Shown here piece after piece: positions 10,804-22,794 of a DNA stretch of 64,000 nt (positions are counted from its first letter, which is position 1; each line of letters begins with the position of its first letter). The stretch covers positions 3,121,246 through 3,185,245 of the forward strand of contig NC_088296.1 in the NCBI RefSeq assembly GCF_032854445.1. Direction: 5' to 3'. The stretch comes from Liolophura sinensis (lineage: Eukaryota > Mollusca > Polyplacophora > Chitonida > Chitonidae). The notes below the pieces were generated by a model that was given only the letters and a program-made list of their open reading frames with translations, was not told where the DNA came from and ran no database searches. The translations under genes were made by a program, and so were the position numbers.

Positions 10804-12985
10804 TATTGGATCAAAGTGAGTCTTTCGGAGTTACGCTACTCGTGTACCGCTCCGCTTTATAGAGCCTGTATATGTGCATTACTGTGGAACTTCCAGGCAG
10901 AGAAGTTTCTCTCATCATTTAAATATTCATAGTTTTGCAATGATGTCATCGCTGTTCTAAGCCAATCATCAGTACATTCTTTGGTCATATGACTAGAGTA
11001 CTGGAGATGAATGCTTGGGGTTTAACGTCTTACTCACTAGAGGTGAAAACAAAGCGAATTTTACCCAGGTGAAATAGGCATTGAAGACGATTTTAGCATT
11101 TAAAAAAAAAATGAAAAAAATATGGCTTTTAGGCAAGAAAATCTTTCTGGAAAAGTAAACAGAATGTGTCTAGCCTTCAGATATGATGTTGTCAATGTCC
11201 TGTAGCACTCTAAAGCTGGAGGAATCAGCAAAAATAAGCATTTCTCCCAATTAGCTCCCTGTTATTCATCACCTCCTGCTCCTTACGAGGAACCCGGGCG
11301 CTCAAAGCTATAAAGATATATGTACAAGTATACAATTACCTGGCGTGGAGCAGTCCTGTAACTGGTCCCCATTCTACTCCTGGTCAACAGTAGTCATGCA
11401 ATACTGTCTTGGTCAGTTGTAGTGCACATGCACTCTGTGTTAGTGGACACCCTTAAATAGTCACAAGAGGATTTACTCTAACTTCTATACATTGTTCAGG
11501 CCCAGCTGAACTACCCACCTAGGAAGCGGGCCTGGGTGCAGTTTCAAGGTCACATGTCAAGGTCATGGCAGTATAAAATTTATCAGGCAAACTTTGAAGG
11601 TTTAACTGTTTATCTTGTGCAAGTGTTATCTAAGTCAGGTCAACATCGCTTAGTCCAAGAGCACATCAACTCTCAGAGCTAACACCAGGGTGTAATTAGT
11701 ACCAAAATGACCTTTGACTTTTTAAAGGGTGGGTCATATACAAATAACAATCAAAGTCCTTCAGCACCATGCTAACAAAGCCTGAATTGTTTAGGAAACT
11801 TTTCTGATATCCCTTCAGAGACCACATGCATCTCCTGAGCCTAATTCCTCCAGGGTCAGTCTGGGAATAAAAAGCTAAATGCCCGAGAGGAGTACTAATA
11901 ATATTGACTTTAGTAGGTGTTTATGTGGTGGTTCCAGTGACTATCACACCCCCACCCACCACCCTGGCTCCCCTGTAGTCATCACAATAGACCATGATTG
12001 GGCAGATTATAACATTCTGGGTCACACACTCTACTTTGGGCCTGTTCCACACACACACACACTGGGGCCTTTAAGGGGAACGGAAATTGTTACTCATTGA
12101 CTGCTGCTTGAGATACCAGGGTAAAACTGTGCATAATTATGAGGATGGAACAAAGGTCTACCAGTGTGCTGTGATTTTTAAGTACTGTCATTGGGATAGG
12201 GGAGAAATATCAGCCCCTAGGGCACAGAAAAAAGTGTAACCAACTTTAAGCACAAATATTCAGATTTTACAAACAACCAATGGGTAACAAGTTGTTGCCA
12301 TACAAAGCTGGTTTACAAAACCAAAATTTGGTCTGATTGTAGAATCACAAACCTATTTAATCATATCTTTACAATTACATTGTGATGGTAGTTAAATGTT
12401 TACTTGGATAAGTGAGCTTCGGGAAAAAGGCCTCTGGTCTCCCACTCTTTTCACCAGGATTACCTCCCCCTGACCAGAAAAAGACAAACAAACTAGCCCA
12501 TGCCATCACACCTGTCATGATGTAATCAATCAACAGATCACGTACCTGTTCTTACAGAGTTACCCTCAGGTAAGCTGATAGAAACACACAGGATTATGTC
12601 ACAGAGACTGTCTTAACACTATGACAACTCGCATGCTGATTAGCTGACTGACTGCAGAAGTCTCCAGAGTTTAGTCTCACACACAGGGTTAGTCTCACAC
12701 ACAGTATTGTCCTAATGCTGCAATTACCATTTCAATCCCGAGGGAAAACGTTGGCAGTGACATTACGCGTACTTTCAACAAAGTGAATCGACACCAGTGA
12801 AATTCAATCCTTGCACACAGCAGCGAGATTTGCATCTTAGGCTAGATTTTCCAACCTAAACGTTTTACAATCAGAACACACCGAAATCAAGTTGGTCCAC
12901 CAAAAGTCCTCGACTCATTGTTGTTAAGTGCCAAACTGAACAAATTTCCAACAGTATTTTGAGTAAAAAAACTCCAAATAAACTC
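10804..12985. other. Intronic stretch with one repeat fragment
   Basis: The only recognised item is a fragment of the GAGTGAGTG element near 11008-11030 (ATGCTTGGGGTTTAACG). Otherwise nothing was seen. Confidence 0.45.
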
Positions 12986-13022
12986 ATTTATTTATTTCCT
13001 TGGTGTTTTACACCATTCAAAT
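12986..13022 (-). mobile_element. SINE tail fragment
   Basis: ATTTATTTATTTCCTTGGTG followed by TTTTACACCATTCAA matches only the AT-rich tail end of the SINE family. Confidence 0.5.
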
Positions 13023-13093
13023 AAACCTATTCTATTCACTGAAGAATGGATGACTGGCAAAACATGTTGAACATTACAAACATGTTTTTGTTT

Positions 13094-13810
13094 TCTTTTA
13101 CAGTAAACACATTCAGGTAATCTGTGCATTTGTAACCTGTTCAGTTTACCTGTACAGCTAAGATTTGTTTTATAGTAAACACATTCAGGTAATCTGTGCA
13201 TTTGTAACCTGTTCAGTTTACCTGTACAGCTAAGGTTTGTTTTATAGTAAACACATTCAGGTAATGAGTGCCTTTGTAACCTGTTCAGTTTACCTGTACA
13301 GCTAAGATTTGTTTTATAGCAAACACATTCAGGTAATGAGTGCCTTTGTAACCTGTTCAGTTTACCTGTACAGCTAAGATTTGTTTTATAGCAAACACTT
13401 TCAGGTAATGAGTGCCTTTGTAACCTGTTCAGTTTACCTGTACAGCTAAGATTTGTTTTATAGCAAACACATTCAGGTAATGAGTGCCTTTGTAACCTGT
13501 TCAGTTTACCTGTACAGCTAAGATTTGTTTTATAGCAAACACATTCAGGTAATGAGTGCCTCTGTAACCTGTTCAGTTTACCTGTACAGCTAAGGTTTGT
13601 TTTATAGTAAACACATTCAGGTAATGAGTGCCTTTGTAACCTGTTCAGTTTACCTGTACAGCTAAGATTTGTTTTACAGCAAACACATTCAGGTAATGAG
13701 TGCCTTTGTAACCTGTTAAGTTTACCCGTACAGCTAAGATTTGTTTTACAGCAAACACATCCAGGTAATCAGTGCCTTTGTAACCTGTTCAGTTTATCTG
13801 TACAGCTAAG
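13094..13810. repeat. Minisatellite, 72-bp unit, about ten copies
   Basis: Each unit contains AACACATTCAGGTAATGAGT, CCTTTGTAACCTGTTCAG and ACCTGTACAGCTAAGATTTG, with an exact 72-base period (for example TTTTATAGC at 13312 and 13384). The first two copies carry AATCTGTGCATT in place of AATGAGTGCCTT. Confidence 0.92.
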
Positions 13811-14340
13811 TAATACTAGCTTATTCAATGAATCTCTGTATAATAATATATCTTGCACATGTACAGCAATCACAGCTAGATATATCCCTTAACAATGCAA
13901 ATAATTCCTACCCCTACTTTCCATTTCAACCTGTTTCTGGTCTGCTCAGGGTTTTTTTTTTTGTTTTTTGAACTGTCCTCTCTGTTTACATTTCCACTTT
14001 TGTGTGATTGCTGATATCTCCCCTTACCAGTTCAGGACAGCTGAAGCTGAGCAAACCTCCATTGTTTAGGTGGCCCTTTATCTGTAGTTGATGTAACCAA
14101 GGTATAGTCTTACCTGGCATGTTTAGTAAACAAGGACTAGAGTGTGTGTTAGATTGAATACAGAACAAACACACACACCAGATTGAGGGCAACCACAGAA
14201 ATGAGGCCATGGGACAATAGCCAAATCACCACCTGGGAGGAAAGGGGTGTTGGAAAATAGCCCCACTGATCATACAGACTTTGATAAGTGAGAAATAAAC
14301 AAATGTGCAATCACAGGGTGTAAATACAGGATTCAACAGA
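13811..14340. other. Intronic stretch, no recognised feature
   Basis: Nothing was recognised here apart from a poly-T run at about 13950. Confidence 0.45.
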
Positions 14341-14685
14341 AAATGTGACATGGACAACGCTAGTGACTAAACAAAATGTGACACAGACAAAGCTAGTGAA
14401 TAAACAAAATGTGACACAGGCAAAGCTAGTGAATAAACAAAATGTGACACAGACAAAGCTAGTGAATAAACAAAATGTGACATAGACAAAGCCAGTGAAT
14501 AAACAAAATGTGACACAGACAAAGCTAGTGAATAAACAAAATGTAACACAGACAAAACTAGTGGATAAACAAAATGTGACACAGACAAAGCTAGTGAATA
14601 AACACAATGTGACACAGGCAATGCTAGTGAATAAACAAAATGTGACACAGGCATATCTAGTGAATAAACAAAATGTCAGCCTGAC
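14341..14685. repeat. Minisatellite, 33-bp unit, about ten copies, stop-free in several frames
   Basis: The unit is AGCTAGTGAATAAACAAAAT followed by GTGACACAGACAA. Because 33 is divisible by three and the unit lacks stops in some frames, open frames of 142, 95 and 86 codons appear on both strands. They are consequences of the repeat and not a gene. Confidence 0.92.
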
Positions 14686-14854
14686 AACGTCACGTAGAGA
14701 ACAATTAAGTAGAAAAAAAACTGAGGTTGATGTGCTCATGATACATATATTGTAAGAATGCTGCTATGTATCGGTGAGTACTTACACATGTATAACCTAC
14801 AACACTGCTCAAAACAACGTATTTCACAGTGTGGCATACGTTATTACAGTCTGA

Positions 14855-15245
14855 AATATTACAATACGACATATATTACACTGTACAATATGACATATTA
14901 CATTGTACAATATGACATATTACATTGTACAATATGACATTAATTGTACAATATGACATATTATATTGTACAATATGACATTAATTGTACAATATGACGT
15001 ATTACATTGTACAATATGACATTAATTGTACAATATGACACATTACACTGTATAATATGACATATTACATTGTACAATATGACATATTACATTGTACAAT
15101 ATGACATATTACATAGTACAATATGACATATTACACTGTACAATATGACATTAATTGTACAATATGACATATTACACTGTATAATATGATATATTATGTT
15201 GTACAACATGATATATTACACTGTACAATATGACATATTACACAG
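14855..15245. repeat. AT-rich minisatellite based on TTGTACAATATGACATATTA
   Basis: Alternating units of about 22 bp (ATTACATTGTACAATATGAC) and about 19 bp (ATTAATTGTACAATATGAC), roughly 18 in total. Each contains the palindrome TTGTACAA, so the array can fold on itself. Confidence 0.88.
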
Positions 15246-15870
15246 TAACATTCAATACTTCCTGTGCACTGTAAAGTTCAGCATATGTGGTACAGATGCA
15301 TTGCAGAGAGACAGATTTGTGACGTGTAACAATGTTTATTACTCTACTGATGCTAAATGCTATATTCAAGAACTGGACAGATTACAGTGTGAGATACCAG
15401 TACTACTTGCATGAAGAAAACCCTGATACTTCTCCCTTCACGTAACCATACATGTAGACATAATCACGAACTACAATACAATAATCCACACACCAAACAC
15501 CATGCAGATGTACATCAACATATAACAAATAGAACAAAAACAAAAAAAAAATATCATTCTTTATACACAAAAATCCCTTTCCTTCATGCAGGTATCAGGA
15601 ATATTGTACTCCAATAACAAGCCGTTAATAAGCCATTACATAATGAAGTATACATGTATTCTGTCATTGCCATGGTCACTTAATTTCAAAATTACATGTA
15701 GCGTGACTGTTTTTGTTATCATGCCATGCCCTAACACATGCCCAGGCCATGACACATGCTGACATGTACTCAGTGATTATGGTTTAATGCCACTTTGACA
15801 AAGTTTTACCTCGTTACGATGCTGACATGGATACAGAACACTCCATAGATGTCAGCATTCATTACCATGA
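15246..15870. other. Intronic stretch, no recognised feature
   Basis: No exon or known repeat was seen. Confidence 0.45.
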
Positions 15871-16094
15871 CTACCCTAAATGACCATAAATTTTGTCCAT
15901 CACTAACTTGCCCATTTTTTCTGATACTGCGAGTTCCATCGATTTTAGAAAGATGTTTTGAGGTCTGCTTGGAACATGGGATGATGTTCTACTGAGAAAT
16001 TGTGAGCTTTAGCACTAAAAATAACATATTGCAACATTTACTTGCCTCCAAAAATGCACTTTTGTGATTGTAATTTGAGGTCATTTAGGGTACA
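15871..16094 (+). repeat. MITE-like family C, near-complete copy with terminal inverted repeats
   Basis: It starts CTACCCTAAATGACCATAAA and ends TTGAGGTCATTTAGGGTACA, so the two ends are inverted repeats of about 16-20 bases. The body matches the other C copies. Length is about 224 bp with no open frame, typical of a MITE. Confidence 0.7.
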
Positions 16095-16587
16095 TGGGTG
16101 ACATCAGAGACACCTGGTGCTGTCAATGGCGATAACTGTGTCTGTCAAACTTATAGCACTAGATGGCAGCCAGTAACTGCACCTAAATCACGCAGTTGTA
16201 AAAAAACAACTTTTGCTTATTTATAAGTTTGTTTATTGTACAATACTTTCACAAGAATCAAAGAGCTATTTTTGAGATGAGATTTACGAGGATGTTCCAA
16301 ACGCAAATGCACACAATGAAAGAACGGACAAAATCTGAACTGTTTTAATTCCTGTAGAAGAATCTCTGGAAAGGACTGTTTTGTTTTTCTTTTTTATGGT
16401 CCATAGTTTTGAAATTTTATTATAAATTCAAAAACATTACATTCTTTTTCAATTCCTTCTTTCTCAAGAACATGACTTTTATCAAAGCTTCACTGTGTAT
16501 CAACCTCATTTTAACCATTTTGGCATCTCCTATTATTTTCTCCGCACAGTCAAAAAGCCAAATAAATGCTCAAATAAATTCAAACTG

Positions 16588-16830
16588 CGGTCTCCGTGAT
16601 TCAGTTGGTTAGCCCGCTAGCACAGCGAATTGGCCCAGGAGTCTCTCACCAATGTAGTCACTGTGAGTTCAATTCCAGTTTATGCTGGCTTACACTACGG
16701 GCATGGTGGGAAGGTCTGGCATCAACCTACGGAAGGTTGTGGGTTTCCCCTGCCCAGTTTCCTCCCACCATAATGCTGGTTGCTGTCATATAAGTCAAAT
16801 ATTTGTGAATCAAACAAATAAATTCAAACA
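16588..16830 (+). mobile_element. tRNA-derived SINE, nearly full length
   Basis: The head GGTCTCCGTGATTCAGTTGG resembles a tRNA 5' half with an A box. It is followed by a B-box-like segment (GTGAGTTCAATTCC), the conserved middle (GTTTCCTCCCACCATAATGC) and an AT-rich end (CAAATAAATTC). Diverged from the best copies. Confidence 0.8.
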
Positions 16831-16839
16831 TGAAACCAA

Positions 16840-17285
16840 AACCATCAATAGCTTTGACAAACAATAAGTAAGCACAACAACTCGAAGCGATCTTCACTGA
16901 AAACCAAGGACATAAACATTTGCTGGTATAAATAACAAAGACAGAAGCGTACAAGCCTGCACACCCAGCACTGTGTAGTTTATACAACATGCCCGCTCAA
17001 ACTCTGCCAACAAGACAACATAAGCGTATGTGTGATCATTTAGTCTTACCACATAATGCTGAGATGACATCGTTCTGGTTGCTGATGAATTCTTCAATTA
17101 AAACCAGCAAGATACATTTGTTAACAATTAAACATCCAACCGACGTAATAATAAGATAATTTTACTTACAGCAAAGTTGTAAACATTCACTCGTACATTT
17201 GGTCATTGGTCAACTGGTTAAGACTTTCTCAGCTTTTGTCCACATGTAGGAAGCCTTGAATCCAAACTTTTTTTTTTTGCCATTT
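16840..17285. other. Intronic stretch, no recognised feature
   Basis: Nothing was recognised. Confidence 0.45.
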
Positions 17286-17295
17286 TTTCACAAAG

Positions 17296-17425
17296 AGCTT
17301 TATTTATATATCTGATTGGCGTTTTACACTGTACTCAAGAATATTTCATTTACACGACTGTGGCCAGCATTATGGATCATCCGTAGGGTGGCGGCAAATC
17401 TTCCAACGTATGGTGTCTGATGAGA
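17296..17425 (-). mobile_element. SINE fragment (tail and middle)
   Basis: TTTATTTATATATCTGATTG, ACTCAAGAATATTTCATTTA and GTGGCCAGCATTATGG match the SINE tail and middle; the tRNA-like head is missing. Confidence 0.65.
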
Positions 17426-17429
17426 CAAT

Positions 17430-18145
17430 GAGTTGTGTCTTAATGTAACATCAGACATCAACGTAATTAATGTACAATGTACATGTAGATGTTCATCAAA
17501 TAAAACAATTTTTGTGTCTAGTGATTGAATTCATTCCCAGCAATGATTCCACAAAAAATACCTTCAAGTTGACTATAACTACCATGGCAACATATCTTAA
17601 AGAAATACGTTGCCATGATACTTCTAATCAACTTCACCCATCATCCCTTAGCAACACAGAGCCTAGGTCCATGTGTAATACTGGGACAGTGGGTACATGT
17701 ATCTCTGACTGATCCAGACACAAGCCATACATGTACTTCCTCACAGACAGGTATCATTTGGCCCTGGTGGTGGTGGTGGTGTGTGTGTGTGTTGGGTGGG
17801 GGGGACAGGGGATCTAGTGTCACCCCAGAGTATAGTGTTACCCTATCACCAGGATACTTATACTGATATATATGTACACCCATAAACAATCGGTCTGTAC
17901 TGAGCACAGAGTCCATCATAGGACGCCTTCCAATGTACTTGAACATAATATTTCTGTTTTCTGTCAAAATCTTGTGGTTACTTCAGCTTTTGGACTTTGG
18001 AAATGCATTCAGCAAGAAAATGAGCTATTTTTATGGTTCTTATGAAACAAGATTTCATTATGTACACATAATACTAAATAGCAGTAACAATTTCTCTTCT
18101 TCAAAGGTAGCCGATGAAGACAATACATGTATGTGTAGCATCTTA
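17430..18145. other. Intronic stretch with a GGT/GT simple repeat
   Basis: A short GGT then GT run lies near 17766-17800. Otherwise no feature was recognised. Confidence 0.45.
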
Positions 18146-18148
18146 CCA

Positions 18149-18340
18149 TAATTCCTCAGCCTTTACGCATATGAAAGAGCAACTTTAATTGCAATTTAAG
18201 CACGTTTTTAATTTGATTTTGGAGACAAAATTACATCAGTTGGTTAGGCCAACACAGAGATTAATTTTTTTAGTGTACACAGAATAATGCCCTCAGAATT
18301 TGCTTGAACGTGCGAAGAGTTGAAACATTACCGTACTTTA
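18149..18340 (+). repeat. MITE-like family B copy
   Basis: It has the family B order: AATTCCTCAGCCTTTACG, TTTTTAATTTGATTTTGGAG, GTTGGTTAGGCCAAC, ACAGAATAATGCCCTCAGAA. Similar copies lie at 39279-39465 and around the solo LTR. Confidence 0.6.
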
Positions 18341-18344
18341 ATTT

Positions 18345-19010
18345 AACATATTTCGGTTTACAGCAAATTGAAGAAAAAAAATTTTTTTCGTAAGCCAACA
18401 AAATAACCTTGCATATTTCTTTATTTGACACCACATTCAGAAATTTTTCATTTAACCAATATGAAGGTCAATGTTATGGGTGAAAGAAACTAGAATGCTC
18501 ACAGTAAACCACCCTTGGTAATTTAGAAAGTCACCTACAGTTAGCTCTTATGCCACAGAATGGTGAAATGTTAAACTCTCTAATCTTGACAATATGATCT
18601 GAAAATTTCAGGTGAGAATTACTGGCCACAGATTTTTGGTGTGTATACAGCAGACTGTCCTGGGCTGGGCCCTGAAGGGTCAGGTGACATGGGTTCATTG
18701 AAATGCCCAGACCTAACTAAGTACACATTAACTGGTAGAAAGGCCACCTTTGTGGAAACACAGCGGCCATCAAGTGGTCTACTTTATGACCAATCATGCT
18801 TGTTTTCCTCAAACATTAACATTTCTGGTCGTTCATAAATGCAAATAAGCGTACCTGATCCTCCTAAGCTTAAGCATTTAAAGGAAAAAACATAGCTAAA
18901 ATATGAAGTAAGTTTCATCATACACAAAACTCAAAACTATGTGTAAACACACTTTCGTTTATTTTTTCAGATTTGTTTTAAGATTACTGAAAGGTATCCA
19001 CATATCTGAG
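18345..19010. other. Intronic stretch, no recognised feature
   Basis: Nothing was recognised. Confidence 0.45.
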
Positions 19011-19015
19011 AACTG

Positions 19016-19240
19016 ATATGGCCTTATGAGCCATACTGACCGTATCTAGGAACTCCGATGTCACATCACCTTTTTCTCCTCTAATGTTCAACAGAAGGAA
19101 GGAAATTTTGGGAACATTATTTCAGTAAACTTTTACCCATGGGTAAAAAGAGTTCTTCCAACATTCAGTGTCATGATCAGGGTTGGAAAAACTTCCTGTG
19201 ATGTCAGAGTTCCTAAACTCTGATAGTATGGTCTATAAAA
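19016..19240. repeat. Imperfect foldback element centred on a TACCCATGGGTA palindrome
   Basis: The outer arms match in inverted orientation (left GAGCCATACTGACCGTATCT then AGGAACTCCGATGTCACATC; right, inverted, GACCATACTATCAGAG then AGGAACTCTGACATCACAGG). The centre is a perfect TTTTACCCATGGGTAAAA. The arms resemble those of the 23118-23270 element, so both may be one MITE family. Confidence 0.6.
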
Positions 19241-20290
19241 GCCTAGCTTAGAATTCAAATGTGTGAACGCCTTTACATACAACTCCTTTCAGAAAAAAAA
19301 ATGAAAGTATACAATGTATTTATGCACAGTTTTAAATGGTCTACTTAGGGATGTCTACTTTGTTTTCTAGAGGGCTTTTCCTTTAAGCTAGATATGGGAT
19401 ACTCCATTGGATGGCCCATTGTGCATAGTCCCACTGTTTAAAGGCTTGTTGTGACAACTCACTGAAACCATAATTTCTCCCTCAGGGGAGTATTACAGCC
19501 ACACTCTCCTAAATTCGTCTTGCAGAATACATGTACATGTAGGTTATACATGTACACGTCGCCTTACATAAAGAACCAGAACTAAAACATAGCCCCTGTG
19601 TTATCTGTGCAATTCGTATCTCTGCTCCCTACAACTGCTGAAACACTAATGCAACCATTTAAGTAAGGGAAGGGCCTTGTAACTACACATTCATGTCTTG
19701 TACTTTTTCTTATCAAGGAATGTACAGTTACTCTGCTATTCTCCACACCTTAAGAACGCGTGGTTTCCTTGTGGTTACAAAGCGACAAAAGTTGGAATGA
19801 AGCCCTAGGGCTCAAAATGTTTGATACTTCCAGCCGGTCACAATGATGAGCTCATTCAGTCTGACTTAAAGGTGTGACTTGTATTTGACTCCATTTGGAG
19901 GACACTGTCAAGTAAAATGGGAGTGGATAAAACTCACCAAACAATCATTTATGTGTCGGGAATCATGCATGAATATTTCCATGATTCAAAGTTATCTTTG
20001 TTATGAGCTGAGCTCAATTTGAGGTAATCATTTATCAGTTTGAGTTCTTAAAAAGTAAACGATTGAATGGCAATCATTTTCACCCTGAGACTGGACCTTT
20101 GTAACTGGACAGATTCTCAACAACAGGTTAATACTTGCTTCTTATTTTGATATTACCAAGAAATCCCTATCCGCTGAAGAAAATGTTTCACAAAATCTTC
20201 ATTAACGTATACAAATGTACCATTACATATGTTTTAAATATATGTATTGTGAAAAAAAGAATTGTGAGCAACCTGGTTGGTTAAGGCTTA
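19241..20290. other. Intronic stretch, no recognised feature
   Basis: Nothing was recognised apart from the palindromic word ACATGTACATGTA near 19530. Confidence 0.45.
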
Positions 20291-20298
20291 ACTTGACA

Positions 20299-20553
20299 CA
20301 ATAAGCCGAGTCGGCATTTCAGGAGACCCTCAAGTTCACGCAGATATCGAGGCTGAGGCTGTCTCAAATTTATCCAGCTAGAAGGCAAAACTTTACTATA
20401 CTTGCTAGATTGAGTACACATCTCACGTAGCCGGGTCCGTCGCCCGTAAAATCATGTCTTTTAGCCGCGACAGTTTGCAAGAGCCCCCACCCTGTCTTAT
20501 CAACAACTGAGTGAACTTGTGAGTCTCCTGAAATGCTGACTCGGCAAAATAGG
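20299..20553. repeat. Foldback element with about 45-bp arms
   Basis: The left end AATAAGCCGAGTCGGCATTT continuing CAGGAGACCCTCAAGTTCAC pairs with the right end, which inverted reads TTGCCGAGTCAGCATTTCAG then GAGACTCACAAGTTCACTCA. The roughly 160-base interior has no open frame. Likely a MITE. Confidence 0.65.
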
Positions 20554-20852
20554 TCCACCACATGTACATGCACTACATGTGTAATGCTGTGAAATGACAA
20601 TCAAGCAAAGGGAGATCACCCTGTCGTTACAACTTGAAAATACTGACACATAACAAAGGTAATCACTTGCCAAAAAATGCAACGTGAAGTTTATTTTTCA
20701 AAGTGAAATATCCTCCTTTCGAGAAAGACACTGCAGACGTTTTTCTTTCTTCATATATTGACCACTTCACCAATAAAACATGTTATTAACAGAACTGTAA
20801 CATTTTTTTCCATGCAGGAGACAAATACTGACATTAATTTACTGACACAACG

Positions 20853-21001
20853 GTCCGGGGGCCACTTTCACAAACCCATATATGGCATTTTTTTTATCGT
20901 GCGTTTGACATATGATATTTTGTACGTCACAATTAATGCACCGTTGTCCTCTACCTGCCATATTGTACAAGTACTATTTCTGTGTGAAAGTGGTCCCAGC
21001 T
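20853..21001. repeat. Short element with inverted ends GGGGCCACTTTCACA
   Basis: GGGGGCCACTTTCACAAA at the left is inverted at the right as TGTGTGAAAGTGGTCCC. About 150 bp. A small MITE is likely; the flanking duplication is unclear. Confidence 0.5.
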
Positions 21002-21620
21002 CCTGGCCACATGCTAGGTTTAACAAGAAATAATCTAGGGTTTAACAATTTGGGAACACTTTAAAAACACTACAACAGCACATTGAGTAGGAAGTAAAAC
21101 AGGAACAAAAGAATGCCTGATGTGTACATATATTCTGCTTTTTTCTATGGGCATGTACAATGATCATGCGAATATTGTAATCTGATAAGAATCAAGCGAT
21201 TTTGATTTGCCTTACTTTTGAATTGTGACCAAATTAAAACTCATGGTACAGCATGCGATAATTGTAAGTTTTTGAGTAGTTTGGCTATCTTGAATTTCAA
21301 ATTCTGACCGAATTAAAAGCTTTAAGGGAAAATGTTTTATGTCTGTGAAGACAGCGCAAATCCTTCAGTATTTAATGGAGGTAAGTTGTTTCTGTTTGAT
21401 TTCAATCTCTTGTCCAACTAAAAAATCACACAAACTTAAGATTTATGCCAGGCCATGCTTGAGCGATTTAAAGACAAAATTTAACAGGACACTTGTATAA
21501 GATATAACAGCGTACAAATACCTTGAATTACCAATCACTATATGATAGGCCTAAAAGAAACAACAGCTACATCAAAGTCAAAGTTTGAAAGGTGATAGCA
21601 ACAAGACCAGCACTGTACAG
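21002..21620. other. Intronic stretch, no recognised feature
   Basis: Nothing was recognised. Confidence 0.45.
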
Positions 21621-21625
21621 ATTTT

Positions 21626-21843
21626 GAGGTTGACTTGTGTTTTATGCCACATTCAAGAATATTTCTATTATATTATGGTGGCCAGCATTATAGTGAGAGG
21701 AAACTGGGCAGTTGACCACCTGCAAGTGGCTGACAGACCTTCTCAGAGAGGTAGTCAGCATGAGTTGGACTTGAACATCCAGCCACCGCAATGGTGAGAG
21801 GCTCCTGGGTCACTGCATGAGCTCCACTAGCATGCTAACCAGT
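21626..21843 (-). mobile_element. tRNA-derived SINE, diverged copy
   Basis: TTTTATGCCACATTCAAGAA, GTGGCCAGCATTATAGTGAG and TGGTGAGAGGCTCCTGGGTC match tail, middle and head-proximal parts. The tRNA-like head is degraded at the right end. Confidence 0.75.
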
Positions 21844-22312
21844 ATTATGAAGAATTTGTTAGTTGTCAATAAACAAAAAACAAATAATCAAGTATTAATT
21901 GTTTACTAAATAACACAATGCAAGTCTCTGCCCCACATACAGTATGTGTGTTGGAGAAATCTGGGAATCATTTCAGACAAAATAATGAAATCAGGTCCAA
22001 GCTGGAAAATTATCTCCACCTGAGAATGATGTTAAACAATAGCTGGAAAGGGTAAGTTCCTGTCCCAAGGGAGGTAATTAGATTTACCATCCTTCAATGG
22101 CATAAATCTAATGCCGCTATAGCAAATCTGGCAGGCTTATGCTGCAACATACCCTTGAGCTGGATCCTCAAATAAACTGGATCCTCACATAAACTGAAAG
22201 CATTAATGATAGCTTTTACTTAACACTGTGTGAAGCTGCATGAATACACCCTATAGTGAGCCTGAAAAGTCTGGGGCTGCTTGCAATAAGTACATTTTTT
22301 TTTTTTTTCATC

Positions 22313-22464
22313 TTTGATATATTTATCTGATTGGTGTTTTATGCCGTACTCAAAAACATTTCACATATACGACGGTGAAGAGCATTTTGGTGGAAGGAAA
22401 CCGGGCACATGACCATCGCAGGTTGCTGCCCACGTACGGCCAGAGAGGAAGCCGGCATGAGCTA
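22313..22464 (-). mobile_element. tRNA-derived SINE, head-truncated copy beside exon 3
   Basis: TTTATCTGATTGGTGTTTTA, GCCGTACTCAAAAACATTTC and GGCCAGAGAGGAAGCCGGCA match the SINE. The copy stops near 22464, about 65 bases from the exon 3 donor, so it sits in the intron just past the splice site. Confidence 0.75.
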
Positions 22465-22530
22465 CCAGGTACCTAGAAGGGACCAAAGAATTATGGGGTG
22501 TGTGAGATGAGCAATACAGGTATGACCTAC

Positions 22531-22642
22531 CTCTTCCACTTCCCCGTCACTCTCCATGTTGTGGAGTTTCTCACGACTTTTCCTGTTTGGAGATCGTCCT
22601 CTGGAGTCCAGTGTGGATGTACTTGAGTCTATATTGTTTTTC
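22531..22642 (-). CDS. Exon 3: Ser/Arg/Glu-rich linker of the CARD gene
   Basis: The 112-base exon follows a T-rich tract ending TTACGCAG and ends GAAGAG/GTAGGT. Its first base completes the codon left open by exon 2, and it ends in phase 0. The peptide (about 37 residues) runs KNNIDSSTSTLDSRGRSPNR and then continues basic (KSREK) to acidic (ESDGEVEE). It has low-complexity linker character with likely phosphorylatable Ser and Thr, and no recognised domain. In DLG5 a Ser- and acid-rich linker follows the coiled coil before the first PDZ domain, which would suit this position, but the similarity is only compositional. The next coding exon lies further left: either one of the weak candidates listed here or beyond the window. 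Confidence 0.7.
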
Positions 22643-22794
22643 CTGCGTAAAAAAAAATAATCACAAATTATCATGTTTGTCACTTTCATTCATCCTTCAA
22701 GGCAAAGAAAACACCTAACTGAAAAATGTAAGATGAAGGATTATTTAAAACACTGTCCCAGAAAATATTTATTTACAATAAATTTGGCAGACCT

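Noticed and set aside
16588-16660. Functional tRNA gene
   Set aside because: The head resembles a tRNA but is followed by a SINE body, and the cloverleaf is not intact.
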